A stretch of 64,000 nt of DNA from Oscillospiraceae bacterium. GTDB taxonomy: Bacteria > Bacillota > Clostridia > Oscillospirales > Oscillospiraceae. Below are positions 1 to 7,159 of the stretch, one piece after another. Location of the stretch: assembly GCA_017519975.1 (NCBI GenBank), contig JAFWRM010000050.1:62001-126000 (forward strand). Reading direction: 5' to 3'. The position numbers and the translations under genes were made by a program. The notes below the pieces were generated by a model, which did no database searches, was not told the DNA's origin, and saw nothing but the letters and a program-made list of their open reading frames with translations. Position 1 is the first letter of the stretch. Every line of letters starts with the position of its first letter.

Positions 1-45
1 GATGCGGAGTACAGCCGGATCGTGGACGTAAAGATCGGCGGATGA
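1..45 (+). CDS. 3' end of an unidentified gene
   Basis: An open frame enters from the left edge and stops with TGA at 43-45, encoding DAEYSRIVDVKIGG. The stop overlaps a possible ATG at 42 of the next gene (ATGA), which suggests translational coupling with the PqqD-like gene. Fourteen residues are too few to assign a family. Confidence 0.45.
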   Translation, partial: DAEYSRIVDVKIGG

Positions 46-62
46 ACGGGGGCAGAAAGCGG

Positions 63-332
63 ATGAAGATCAAAGGAACGTTCGTGACCCGCGACATCGC
101 GGGGGATACGGTGATCGTACCGGTGGGCGAGACGGCGCTGAAGTACAACGGGATGATCACGGTGACCCGGACGGGTGCGGTGCTGTGGCAGGCGCTGGAG
201 ACGGGAGCGGAGAGCCGGGAGGAGCTGGTGAAGGCGCTTCTGGATGGCTTCGACGTGGACGCGGCGACGGCCGCGGCGGACGTGGAGGAATTTCTGGAGC
301 AGCTGCGGCAGGCGGACCTTCTGGAGGAGTGA
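63..332 (+). CDS. PqqD-like (RRE-fold) small protein
   Basis: The product is about 89 residues and resembles the PqqD/RiPP recognition element family: an N-terminal beta-rich part (TFVTRDIAGDTVIVPVGE) followed by TRTGAVLWQAL and a helical C-terminus with acidic residues (DVEEFLEQLRQADLLEE). Family members bind leader peptides and present them to a radical SAM or other maturase. The start at 63 matches the usual family N-terminus; an ATG at 42, overlapping the upstream stop, would add seven residues. A terminator follows at about 382, so it is the last gene of an operon whose upstream part lies outside the window. No precursor peptide or maturase is visible here, so the substrate cannot be named. 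Confidence 0.75.
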   Translation: MKIKGTFVTRDIAGDTVIVPVGETALKYNGMITVTRTGAVLWQALETGAESREELVKALLDGFDVDAATAAADVEEFLEQLRQADLLEE

Positions 333-381
333 CGCGCGCCTATACGGCAAATGCCCGGAACGAAAACATAACAGACACTCA

Positions 382-414
382 AGGGGCGGGCCGGACAGGG
401 CCCGCCCCTTTCCG
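382..414 (+). terminator. Intrinsic terminator after the PqqD-like gene
   Basis: A strong GC hairpin with arms AGGGGCGGG and CCCGCCCCT is followed by a short T-rich tail. Confidence 0.75.
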
Positions 415-442
415 TAGCGTGGCGGAGGTGCTGCGCGACGGC

Positions 443-490
443 ATGAGCGCCGAGGAACGCGCGGAGCTGTACAAGGCGACGCTGAGCTGA
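443..490 (+). other. 15-codon open frame between two hairpins, possible gene remnant
   Basis: ATG at 443 opens MSAEERAELYKATLS and stops at 490. The same frame is open upstream to the terminator at 412 and looks protein-like (SVAEVLRDG precedes it), as if it were the tail of a lost gene. There is no convincing ribosome binding site. It may equally be chance in GC-rich DNA. Confidence 0.2.
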
Positions 491-498
491 AACAGAGG

Positions 499-537
499 AC
501 CGGCAGCGCGGCCCCTTTCGGGGCCGGCGCTGCCGGT
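499..537. terminator. Long hairpin, possible bidirectional terminator
   Basis: The arms ACCGGCAGCG and CGCTGCCGGT enclose an inner GGCCCC/GGGGCC stem. It sits between the rightward gene at 63 and the 3' end of the leftward dehydrogenase at 583. The T-run is weak on both strands, so termination is inferred from position. Confidence 0.5.
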
Positions 538-582
538 TCCGTCTTCTGGAAATCCTTCCGCCCGTTCCGCGGGCGGCCCCGG

Positions 583-1578
583 TCACCAGGGGTTGACGAC
601 CCGGTCGGGCACGCGGCCTTCCGCCGCGTCGCGGATATCCTGCGCGATCATCGCGTAGCTGCGGCGGAAGCTGGCGGCGGTGATGCCGCCGATGTGCGGG
701 CTGAACAGAAGCCGTTCCGCGACGGCGTCCGGCACGTTCAGAAGCGGGTGATCGGGGCGGACCGGCTCATCATCGAGGGTATCGAGACCCGCCATGGCCA
801 CCTTTCCGGAGGCGATGGCTTCGATCAGAGCGCGGTCGTCCACCAGTTCGCCGCGGGAGGTGTTCACGAAGAAGGCGCCGTCTTTCATGGCGGAGAAGAA
901 GGCGCTGTCGGCCATGCCCGCCGTATCCGCGGTGACCGGCAGATGCAGACTGACGATGTCGCTTTCCGACAGCAGCTGCGCCAGACCGCAGCAGCGCACG
1001 CCGAAGGCTTCCTCCTCCTCGGGGGAGAGGGGCGTGCGCTTGGCGCACAGGATGTTTTTCACGCCGAAGGCGCGCAGGAGCCTTGCCGTGGCGCGGCCGA
1101 TGTCGCCGAAGCCGATCAGGCCGACGGAGCAGTCGGGAAGCTCCCGGAGATCGCCGCGCTGCATCCAGCCCTCCTTGACGTCGATCTGGCGGCCCTGGCG
1201 TACGGCACGGTCGCCGCCCGCCACGTCGCGCAACAGGCCCAGCATCAGAAGGATCGTCTGCTCCGCCACGGCGGACGCGTTCATGCCGCGGCTGTTGCAG
1301 ACCCAGACGTGCTTCGCCCGGGCGGCCTCAATATCGATCCTGTTGTACGCGACGCCCTCCGAGTGGATCAGGCGGAGCCGGGGCATGGCCTCGATGAGCT
1401 CTCCGCTCACGCCGCCGATCGCGTCGGCGATGATGAAATCCGCGTCTCCGGCGGCCGCGAGGTACTCGTCCGTCGTCCGTCCGATGGGGCAGCTGACCCT
1501 TTCCAGCTGGAAAAGAAAGCTGTCCGGCGCGGCGTATTTTTCCAGATTGTTCGCCTTGCCGATGTGCAGAAGTTTCAT
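583..1578 (-). CDS. D-isomer-specific 2-hydroxyacid dehydrogenase
   Basis: A cytoplasmic NAD(P)-dependent oxidoreductase of 331 residues, the normal family length, reducing a 2-oxo acid to the D-2-hydroxy acid or the reverse. The Rossmann glycine motif GFGDIG is at residues 156-161. The catalytic triad of the family is visible as Arg242 in NTSRGE, Glu271 in LDDEP and His295 in SPHIGG. The substrate (phosphoglycerate, lactate, glyoxylate or another) cannot be read from the sequence; there is no ACT domain, which argues against a full-length SerA. It has its own promoter at 1618-1646 and is transcribed leftward as a single gene. Confidence 0.9.
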   Translation of the reverse strand: MKLLHIGKANNLEKYAAPDSFLFQLERVSCPIGRTTDEYLAAAGDADFIIADAIGGVSGELIEAMPRLRLIHSEGVAYNRIDIEAARAKHVWVCNSRGMNASAVAEQTILLMLGLLRDVAGGDRAVRQGRQIDVKEGWMQRGDLRELPDCSVGLIGFGDIGRATARLLRAFGVKNILCAKRTPLSPEEEEAFGVRCCGLAQLLSESDIVSLHLPVTADTAGMADSAFFSAMKDGAFFVNTSRGELVDDRALIEAIASGKVAMAGLDTLDDEPVRPDHPLLNVPDAVAERLLFSPHIGGITAASFRRSYAMIAQDIRDAAEGRVPDRVVNPW

Positions 1579-1617
1579 GGTTCCTCTCTCCTTCCGTGTG
1601 TTTGGCTTCTTAAAAAG

Positions 1618-1646
1618 ATAATATCCCAGAAGCGCGTTTCCGGCAA
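1618..1646 (-). promoter_or_regulatory. Sigma-A type promoter of the 2-hydroxyacid dehydrogenase
   Basis: On the minus strand a -35 TTGCCG (1641-1646), a 17-bp spacer and a -10 TATTAT (1618-1623) lie about 40 bp before the ATG. Confidence 0.7.
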
Positions 1647-1661
1647 CAGAAAAACGCGCTT
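1630..1661 (-). terminator. Hairpin downstream of the LysR gene, overlapping the next promoter
   Basis: A perfect 10-bp stem AAGCGCGTTT/AAACGCGCTT lies directly after the LysR stop and overlaps the -35 region of the dehydrogenase promoter. It may end LysR transcription, or pair as a cruciform regulatory site. Confidence 0.45.
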
Positions 1662-1679
1662 CCGGCGTTTTCCCCGGGC

Positions 1680-2099
1680 TCAGGCGCCCCCGAAGGAGGA
1701 CCGGATCTGCCGGAGAAAACGGGCGGCGATGGGCGTGAAGCTCGGATACCGGTTCCAGATGAGATACATTTTCATCTCGAGCCGGGGATATAGCGGTCGG
1801 AATACGAGACCGCTGCCGGGGGAGGTGTCGACCAGGTCGTTCAGCGTGAGCAGCACGCCGAGCCCCTCCCTGGCGAACATGGAGACGAGATCCTCCGCCC
1901 GGCTGCGCAGCAGGACGCCCTCGTCGGTGAGGGAGATGCTGAAGCTGTGGCGGGTGAACAGCTTTTTTCCCAGTTCATCCTCCAGCGCCTTCAGCGCCTT
2001 GGAGAGGGTGGGCTGCGTCACATGCAGCTGCGCGGCGGCCCGGGACATGTTCTCCTCCCGCGCCACGGCCAGGAAATATTTCAGGGTGCGTATCTCCAT
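1680..2099 (-). CDS. LysR-family regulator with a large internal in-frame deletion
   Basis: LysR regulators are about 290-310 residues; this frame has 139. Residues 1-62 form an intact winged helix-turn-helix (MEIRTLKYFLAVAREENMS, then AAAQLHVTQPTLSKALKALE). At about residue 78 the sequence passes directly to what in full-length relatives is the last quarter of the effector domain (REGLGVLLTLNDLV, GSGLVFRPLYPRLEMKMYL). Roughly 150 residues of the ligand-binding domain are therefore missing without loss of frame. It could be a decaying gene or a mini-regulator that still binds DNA. It is divergent from the operon starting at 2212, with a palindrome between them, so it probably once controlled that operon. 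Confidence 0.8.
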   Translation of the reverse strand: MEIRTLKYFLAVAREENMSRAAAQLHVTQPTLSKALKALEDELGKKLFTRHSFSISLTDEGVLLRSRAEDLVSMFAREGLGVLLTLNDLVDTSPGSGLVFRPLYPRLEMKMYLIWNRYPSFTPIAARFLRQIRSSFGGA

Positions 2100-2127
2100 C
2101 GTGATCCCGTCATGTTATGAAGAATTG

Positions 2128-2143
2128 GAATATCATGATATTC
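2128..2143. promoter_or_regulatory. Perfect 16-bp palindrome, likely LysR operator
   Basis: GAATATCATGATATTC is a perfect inverted repeat containing the ATAT-N4-ATAT pattern typical of LysR T-N11-A sites. It lies 28 bp upstream of the LysR start and about 70 bp upstream of the divergent operon. Confidence 0.6.
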
Positions 2144-2211
2144 ATTATAACCATTAGCGGATGAAAGCGCAATATGGTATCCTGCGGACGTAAGCGGAAA
2201 GGCGGTGCGTC

Positions 2212-2445
2212 ATGGAAGTGTGGAAGGAGATGCGTGCGCGCATGGAAGACGCCGGATGTACGGCGGACGCCATCGGGCGGGCGGAAAGCCTGTATGAGGC
2301 GGGAGCGGTGGAGGACCTGATCCGCTGTCTGCGGTCCTGCCGCTGCGACGCGCTCGAGGAGATCCACGTGAGGCAGAGAAGGCTGGACGTGCTGGACGGG
2401 CTGATCCGTGACGCGAGAAAACATGTGAAGGAGAATGCACGATGA
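2212..2445 (+). CDS. Small uncharacterised helical protein
   Basis: Seventy-seven residues, no signal or membrane segment, predicted mostly helical by eye. It contains a CLRSCRCD cluster of three cysteines (around residues 39-44) and a basic C-terminus (RDARKHVKENAR). I do not recognise the family with confidence. Its stop codon overlaps the ATG of the hydrolase gene, so the two are translationally coupled and probably act together. The divergent LysR remnant and palindrome upstream suggest this is the first gene of a regulated operon. Confidence 0.7.
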   Translation: MEVWKEMRARMEDAGCTADAIGRAESLYEAGAVEDLIRCLRSCRCDALEEIHVRQRRLDVLDGLIRDARKHVKENAR

Positions 2446-3440
2446 AGATCGAAGAACTCAGACTGACCGCGGAGTGGGACAAAACGTTCCCGAAAAGCGA
2501 GAAGGTGGACCACAGCAAGGTGACCTTCGTCAACCGTTACGGCATCACGCTGGCGGCGGATCTGTACCTGCCGAAAAACGCGGAGGGCCGGCTTCCGGCG
2601 ATCGCCGTATCCGGGCCGTTCGGCGCGGTGAAGGAGCAGTGTTCCGGGCTCTATGCCCAGACGATGGCCGAGCGCGGCTTTGCGGCCCTGGCCTTCGACC
2701 CGTCCTTTACCGGCGAGAGCGGGGGGAACGTACGGTACATGGCCTCTCCCAACATCAACACGGAAGATTTCATGGCAGCGGTGGACTTTCTGTCCCTGCA
2801 CGAGCGGGTCGACCCCGCGCGCGTCGGCATCATCGGCATCTGCGGCTGGGGCGGACTGGCGATCAACGCGGCCGCGCTGGACACCCGCGTCCGGGCGACG
2901 GCGGCGATGACCATGTACGACATGACACGGGTCAACGCCAAGGGCTATTTCGATTCTGAGGACAGCGAGGAGGCCCGTTACGAAAAGAGGGCCGCTATGT
3001 GCGCACAGCGGCTGGAGGACCTGAAAAGCGGGGAATATCGGCTCGGCGGCGGCGTGGTCGATCCGCTGCCGGAGGACGCCCCGTATTTCGTGAAGGATTA
3101 CTACGATTACTACAAAACGCCGCGGGGATATCATCCGCGCTCCCTCAACTCCAACGGAGGGTGGAACGTGATCGGCTGCGAGAGCTTTCTCAATCAGCCC
3201 ATCCTGCAGTATTCGAGCGAGATCCGCTCGGCGGTGCTGATCGTTCACGGGGACGCGGCGCACTCCTGCTATTTCGGACGCGACGCCTACGCCAACATGG
3301 TGAAGAACAGCCGGTACGCGGACAACAAGGAGCTGATGATCCTTCCGGGCGTGAGCCACACGGATCTGTACGACGGCGGCGCGAACGGGGCGATCCCCTT
3401 CGATAAGCTGGAGAGCTTTTTCCGCACGTATCTCGCGTGA
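2442..3440 (+). CDS. Alpha/beta hydrolase with a cysteine in the nucleophile elbow
   Basis: A 332-residue cytoplasmic protein of the alpha/beta hydrolase fold, in the dienelactone hydrolase/X-Pro peptidase-like group (LAADLYLPKNAEGRLPAIAV, then SGPFGAVKEQ). The nucleophile elbow reads GICGWGG with Cys134 where most members have serine; dienelactone hydrolase also uses a cysteine. An acid is likely in the IVHGDAAHS segment (about 265-275) and the histidine in LPGVSHTDLYD near the C-terminus. The substrate is unknown; an ester, lactone or thioester is a reasonable inference. Second gene of the operon, overlapping the small upstream gene and followed at 15 bp by a flavodoxin-like reductase. Confidence 0.85.
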   Translation: MKIEELRLTAEWDKTFPKSEKVDHSKVTFVNRYGITLAADLYLPKNAEGRLPAIAVSGPFGAVKEQCSGLYAQTMAERGFAALAFDPSFTGESGGNVRYMASPNINTEDFMAAVDFLSLHERVDPARVGIIGICGWGGLAINAAALDTRVRATAAMTMYDMTRVNAKGYFDSEDSEEARYEKRAAMCAQRLEDLKSGEYRLGGGVVDPLPEDAPYFVKDYYDYYKTPRGYHPRSLNSNGGWNVIGCESFLNQPILQYSSEIRSAVLIVHGDAAHSCYFGRDAYANMVKNSRYADNKELMILPGVSHTDLYDGGANGAIPFDKLESFFRTYLA

Positions 3441-3455
3441 CAGGGGAGAGGGAAC

Positions 3456-3992
3456 GTGAAAAAGGTACTGATCGTATCCTCCAGCCTCCGGGCCGGCAGC
3501 AACTCGGAGGCCCTGGCGGAGGCTTTTGCCGAGGGCGCGCGGGAGGCCGGACACGAGGCGGAGCTGATCTCCCTGCGCGGGAAGACGGTGGGCTTCTGCC
3601 GCGACTGCCTGGCGTGCCAGGAGCTGAAACGCTGCGTGATCCGCGACGACGCGGACGAGATCCGGAAAAAGGCGCTGGAGGCGGACGTGCTGGTCTTCGC
3701 CACGCCGATCTACTATTACGAGATGTCCGGCCAGCTCAAAACGCTGCTCGACCGGCTCAATCCGCTGTACCCGGCGGATTACGCCTTCCGCGACGTGTAT
3801 CTGCTGACCTCGGCCGCGGAGGATGAGGAGCATGTGCCCCAGCGGGCGGTCAGCGGCCTTGAGGGGTGGATCGAGTGCTTCGAGCGCGCCCGCCTGGCCG
3901 GAACGGTCTTCATGGGCGGCGTGAACGCGCCGGGGGAAGGCCGGGATCACCCGTCCCTGGCGGAGGCGCGCCGGATGGGCCGCGGGATCTGA
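3456..3992 (+). CDS. NADPH-dependent FMN reductase / flavodoxin-like protein
   Basis: A 178-residue protein with the flavodoxin-like fold: N-terminal phosphate-binding loop SSSLRAGSNSEALAEAF, a FCRDCLACQELKRCVIRDD segment rich in cysteines (iron-sulfur flavoprotein-like C-x2-C-x5-C pattern), and the flavin-binding stretch TPIYYYEMSGQLKTLLDR. Such proteins reduce quinones, nitro- or azo-compounds, or pass electrons. Start codon is GTG, preceded by AGGGGAGAGGG. It is the last gene of the operon and is followed by a terminator at 4002. Confidence 0.85.
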   Translation: MKKVLIVSSSLRAGSNSEALAEAFAEGAREAGHEAELISLRGKTVGFCRDCLACQELKRCVIRDDADEIRKKALEADVLVFATPIYYYEMSGQLKTLLDRLNPLYPADYAFRDVYLLTSAAEDEEHVPQRAVSGLEGWIECFERARLAGTVFMGGVNAPGEGRDHPSLAEARRMGRGI

Positions 3993-4001
3993 GAACCAGG
4001 A

Positions 4002-4037
4002 AGGCCGCCGCCGGAACCGGCGGCGGCCCGGCCTTTT
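4002..4037 (+). terminator. Intrinsic terminator after the hydrolase/reductase operon
   Basis: GCCGCCGCCGG pairs with CCGGCGGCGGC across a short loop; a second short GGCC stem and a run of six T follow. Confidence 0.85.
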
Positions 4038-4066
4038 TTACGAGAAGGAAAAGAACGTTTTTTGGC

Positions 4067-4095
4067 TTGTAACACGTGCGCGGATGTGATATAGT
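4067..4095 (+). promoter_or_regulatory. Promoter of the cobalamin riboswitch operon
   Basis: -35 TTGTAA (4067-4072), 17-bp spacer, -10 TATAGT (4090-4095), about 50 bp upstream of the riboswitch core. Confidence 0.7.
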
Positions 4096-4146
4096 TCTCT
4101 TCGTATGATATACCCCCCGGGGGAATATGGGGGAAGAGAAACTACA

Positions 4147-4347
4147 TAAGCTCACGGTGCCCGCTGCGGCGAAAACCGCATCGGGAGAATAGGGAATCGT
4201 GTGAAAAGCACGAGCGGGACCGCCGCTGTAAGCACGGACGGGCAGATCAAGGCGAAAGCCGGTCATTGGGGCGACCTGAGAAGGCGGATCTGTCCGGCGG
4301 GAGATACTCTCCGGAACGTGTGAGCCAGAAGACCTGCTGTGGGGCAG
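4147..4347 (+). promoter_or_regulatory. Cobalamin (B12) riboswitch
   Basis: The leader shows the conserved cobalamin aptamer elements in order: the P3/P4 core GGGAATCGTGTGAAAAGCAC, the GGGACCGCCGCTGTAA element, and the B12 box GAGCCAGAAGACCTGC at 4322-4337. Adenosyl- or methylcobalamin binding would be expected to switch off the downstream importer. A separate intrinsic terminator at 4400-4431 sits between the aptamer and the first start codon and is the likely expression platform. Confidence 0.93.
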
Positions 4348-4399
4348 TGAATGCCGCGTTCCGGCGCGGCGTATCCGTATGCTATGGATAAACGGCTGT

Positions 4400-4431
4400 G
4401 GCAATGGTTTGCGTGCCATTGCCGCTTTTTT
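4400..4431 (+). terminator. Riboswitch-controlled terminator
   Basis: GGCAATGG and CCATTGCC pair in a compact hairpin followed by GCTTTTTTT. It lies about 55 bp before the ATG at 4484, as expected for a transcription-terminating expression platform. Confidence 0.8.
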
Positions 4432-4483
4432 GTGCGCGCATCGCCGTGCGTTCGGACAAAACGGAAGGAGACAGGAGAGGATC

Positions 4484-5122
4484 ATGGCTTATTTCCCGAT
4501 ACTGATCGACTGGCAGGGAGTGCCCTGCCTGATCGCGGGGGGCGGAGCCGTAGCGCTGCACAAGGCACGGCTGCTGTGCGGCCACGGCGCCGACGTGACC
4601 GTGACGGCGCCGGAGATCTGCCCGCAGCTGGAAGAACTGCCGGTGAAGCTGTGCCGCCGCCCCGTCACGGCGGAGGACGTGAACGGCCAGTGCCTGGTGA
4701 TAGACGCCACCGGAGACGGCGAGGCGGAGCGGATGCTGAGCGTCGCCTGCCGGGAGCGGCACGTTCCCTTCAACAGCGCCTGCCGGGGCGGAGACGGGAC
4801 CGTCGTTTTTCCCGCGGTACGCCGGAAAGGGCGGACCATGCTGGCGGTCTCCACGCTGGGGGCCAGTCCGGCGGCCTGCGCGCTGCTCGGGGACCGGCTC
4901 GCCGCCTGCATTCCCGACGGGATCGATCCCATACTGGAGGAGATGGCGGCCCTGCGGCCCCTTTCCCGGGAGTGGTTCGGGGATCAGCCGACCAGAAAGC
5001 GCTTCCTGCACCGCTGCCTGGACGACATGATGGAAAAGGAAAGGCTCCTGGAGCCGGAGGAGATCGAACGGATCCGGCAGGAGATCACGGGTATGGAGAA
5101 AACGGAGGAAGAGGAAAAATGA
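4484..5122 (+). CDS. Precorrin-2 dehydrogenase / siroheme synthase N-terminal domain
   Basis: A 212-residue protein of the CysG N-terminal/Met8 family, which oxidises precorrin-2 to sirohydrochlorin with NAD+; some members also insert iron. The NAD-binding motif GGGAVALHKARLL is near residue 18, and the helical C-terminal part follows the NSACRGGDGTVVFPA segment. It lacks the methyltransferase half of CysG, as is usual for the stand-alone form. The ATG at 4484 is chosen because of ACAGGAGAGG just upstream and because a longer frame from 4379 would run through the riboswitch terminator. It is the first gene under the cobalamin riboswitch and overlaps the next gene (ATGA), tying tetrapyrrole metabolism to corrinoid import. 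Confidence 0.88.
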   Translation: MAYFPILIDWQGVPCLIAGGGAVALHKARLLCGHGADVTVTAPEICPQLEELPVKLCRRPVTAEDVNGQCLVIDATGDGEAERMLSVACRERHVPFNSACRGGDGTVVFPAVRRKGRTMLAVSTLGASPAACALLGDRLAACIPDGIDPILEEMAALRPLSREWFGDQPTRKRFLHRCLDDMMEKERLLEPEEIERIRQEITGMEKTEEEEK

Positions 5123-6180
5123 AAAAGATTGCCGGCGCGCTGGCCGCGCTTCTGTGCATGCTGATGCTGGCGTCCTGCGGAGCCGCTCCCGCCGGACCGG
5201 CGGAAACGGATAAGAGCGACGAAACTGCCGCCCGGACGGAACCGGCCGCCGCCGAAGAGCCTGCCGCGGGCGAAGAACCCACCGGAACGGAAGAGACCGA
5301 CGGAGAGGGGGAAAGCGCCGCGTGGACGGCGTTGACGGTGCGTGACGATCTGGACCGGGAGGTCACTCTGGAGACGCGGCCTCAGCGCGTGGCCGTACTC
5401 ATGGGAAGCTTCGCCGAGACCTGGATGCTGGCCGGCGGAGAGCTGATCGCGGCGCCCAAGGACGCCTGGGAGGATTTTGACCTCGACCTGGATGAGAGCG
5501 TCACGGATCTGGGCAGCTATCAGAAGATCAGCGCCGAGGCCCTGTTCGGACTGGAAGCGGATCTGATCCTCGCCAGCGCCAACACCAAGGTGCAGGCGGA
5601 GATGAAGGATACGCTGGAAGGCGCCGGCCTGAACGTGCTGTACTTCAATGTGAACGGTTTTGAGGATTACCTGCGGATGCTGAAGGCGTGCACCGACATC
5701 ACCGGACGGCCCGATCTGTATGAGGCCAACGGGCGGAAGGTGCAGGAGCAGGTGGAGCAGGCCAAGGCGGCGGCCTCCGCCGCGCTGGAGGAGCGGGAAG
5801 CCCCCCGCGTGCTGTTCGTGCGCACGTCGGCCTCGGGCATCCACGTCAAGGGCTCCGAAGGAACGGTCCTGGGGCTGATGCTGCGGGACCTGGGCTGCGT
5901 GAACATTGCCGACGGCAGCGATCTGCTGGAGAATCTGAGCATCGAAAAGATCATCGAGGAAGATCCCGACCGCATCTTCATCGTAATGCAGGGGAGCGAC
6001 CCGGAAGGCGCGCAGAAGACGCTGGAGGAGACCCTGACGGGGAATCCCGCCTGGTCCGGCCTTACCGCCGTGAAGGAAGGGCGCGTCCACTACATGGACA
6101 AGGCGCTGTATCACCTCAAGCCCAACGACCGCTGGGGAACTGCCTATGCGGAACTCGAACAGCTCCTGTATGAAAAGTAA
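5119..6180 (+). CDS. Corrinoid/iron-siderophore ABC transporter, substrate-binding lipoprotein
   Basis: A 353-residue exported lipoprotein: basic n-region, hydrophobic core and lipobox LASC with Cys20 as the lipidated residue. A low-complexity acidic linker rich in Glu, Pro and Ala (about 25-70) precedes a periplasmic-binding fold of the FepB/BtuF class (TVRDDLDREVTLETRPQRVA, PDRIFIVMQG, GRVHYMDKALYHLKPNDRWG). The class binds cobalamin, haem or ferric siderophores outside the membrane. The cobalamin riboswitch upstream makes a corrinoid the most likely ligand, but this is inference. Its ATG overlaps the upstream stop. Confidence 0.88.
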   Translation: MKKIAGALAALLCMLMLASCGAAPAGPAETDKSDETAARTEPAAAEEPAAGEEPTGTEETDGEGESAAWTALTVRDDLDREVTLETRPQRVAVLMGSFAETWMLAGGELIAAPKDAWEDFDLDLDESVTDLGSYQKISAEALFGLEADLILASANTKVQAEMKDTLEGAGLNVLYFNVNGFEDYLRMLKACTDITGRPDLYEANGRKVQEQVEQAKAAASAALEEREAPRVLFVRTSASGIHVKGSEGTVLGLMLRDLGCVNIADGSDLLENLSIEKIIEEDPDRIFIVMQGSDPEGAQKTLEETLTGNPAWSGLTAVKEGRVHYMDKALYHLKPNDRWGTAYAELEQLLYEK

Positions 6181-7159
6181 GAAGGGCTGGATCCTGGTCT
6201 GCGGCGCGGCGTTCGCCCTCGCCGCCGCGGTGCTGAGCGTGTGCCTCGGCGCCGTCTCCCTCACGCTGGCACAGCTGTGGAAGGCGCTGATCTCCGGGCC
6301 GGACAACACGGCCGCCGCCCGGATCCTCTGGTACGCCCGGCTGCCCCGAACGGCGGCCAGTCTGCTTGCCGGGGCAGGGCTGGCGGTATCCGGCACCGTG
6401 CTGCAGAAGGTGCTGGCCAACAATCTGGCTTCGCCCGGCATCATCGGCGTCAACGCCGGGGCGGGGCTGGCGGTGGCGGCCTGCTGCGCGTTCGGAACGT
6501 ACGCAGCCTGGGCGGTGGCCGGGGCCGCCTTCGCCGGTGCCATGGCCGCCGCCTTCCTGGTGGTGATCGTGGCGAGAAAGAGCCGCGCCTCCCGTACTAC
6601 CGTCGTGCTGGGGGGCGTAGCGGTCACGGCGTGCCTCAACGCCGTGACGGAGACGATCATAACCATCGTCCCGGACGCGGCGCTGGCAAACGTGGATTTC
6701 CGGGTCGGCGGCTTTTCCGCCGTCAACCAGACGCGCCTGCTGCCCGCCGCCATCCTGATCCTTGCGGGCATTGCGGTCGCATGCACGCTGACCAATGAGC
6801 TGGACGTGCTCTCTCTGGGGGACGACACCGCCCGGTCGCTCGGGCTGCGGGTATCGCGCATGCGAAACGGAATGCTGACCCTGGCGGCGCTGCTGGCGGG
6901 AGCCAGCGTCAGCTTCGCGGGGATCCTGGGCTTTGTCGGTCTCATCGTGCCCCACATGGCCCGGCGGATCGTCGGCAACGACAGCGGGCGGCTGATCCCC
7001 TTCTGCGCTCTGCTGGGCGCGGGATTCGTCACCGCGTGCGATCTGGCGTCCCGCCTGATCTTCGCGCCCTATGAGCTCCCCACCGGCATCCTGATGAGTT
7101 TTCTCGGAGGCCCGTTCTTCATCTGGCTTCTGCTCCGGAGAAAGGATAAACAGCCATGA
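6146..7159 (+). CDS. FecCD-family ABC transporter permease (BtuC-like)
   Basis: An integral membrane permease of about 330 residues with some nine to ten hydrophobic segments and the family signatures ARLPRTAASLLAGAGLAVSG, NNLASPGIIGVNAGAG and GFVGLIVPHMARRIVG, the last being the loop that contacts the ATPase. It moves the ligand delivered by the upstream lipoprotein. The first ATG (6146) overlaps the upstream gene by 35 bp and has GGGGAA before it; an ATG at 6170 is the alternative start. Four-base overlap with the ATPase gene confirms the operon. Confidence 0.92.
   Translation: MRNSNSSCMKSKKGWILVCGAAFALAAAVLSVCLGAVSLTLAQLWKALISGPDNTAAARILWYARLPRTAASLLAGAGLAVSGTVLQKVLANNLASPGIIGVNAGAGLAVAACCAFGTYAAWAVAGAAFAGAMAAAFLVVIVARKSRASRTTVVLGGVAVTACLNAVTETIITIVPDAALANVDFRVGGFSAVNQTRLLPAAILILAGIAVACTLTNELDVLSLGDDTARSLGLRVSRMRNGMLTLAALLAGASVSFAGILGFVGLIVPHMARRIVGNDSGRLIPFCALLGAGFVTACDLASRLIFAPYELPTGILMSFLGGPFFIWLLLRRKDKQP

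Noticed and set aside
4379-4483. A longer start for precorrin-2 dehydrogenase
   Set aside because: It would place coding sequence over the riboswitch terminator; the ATG at 4484 has a good RBS and gives the family length.
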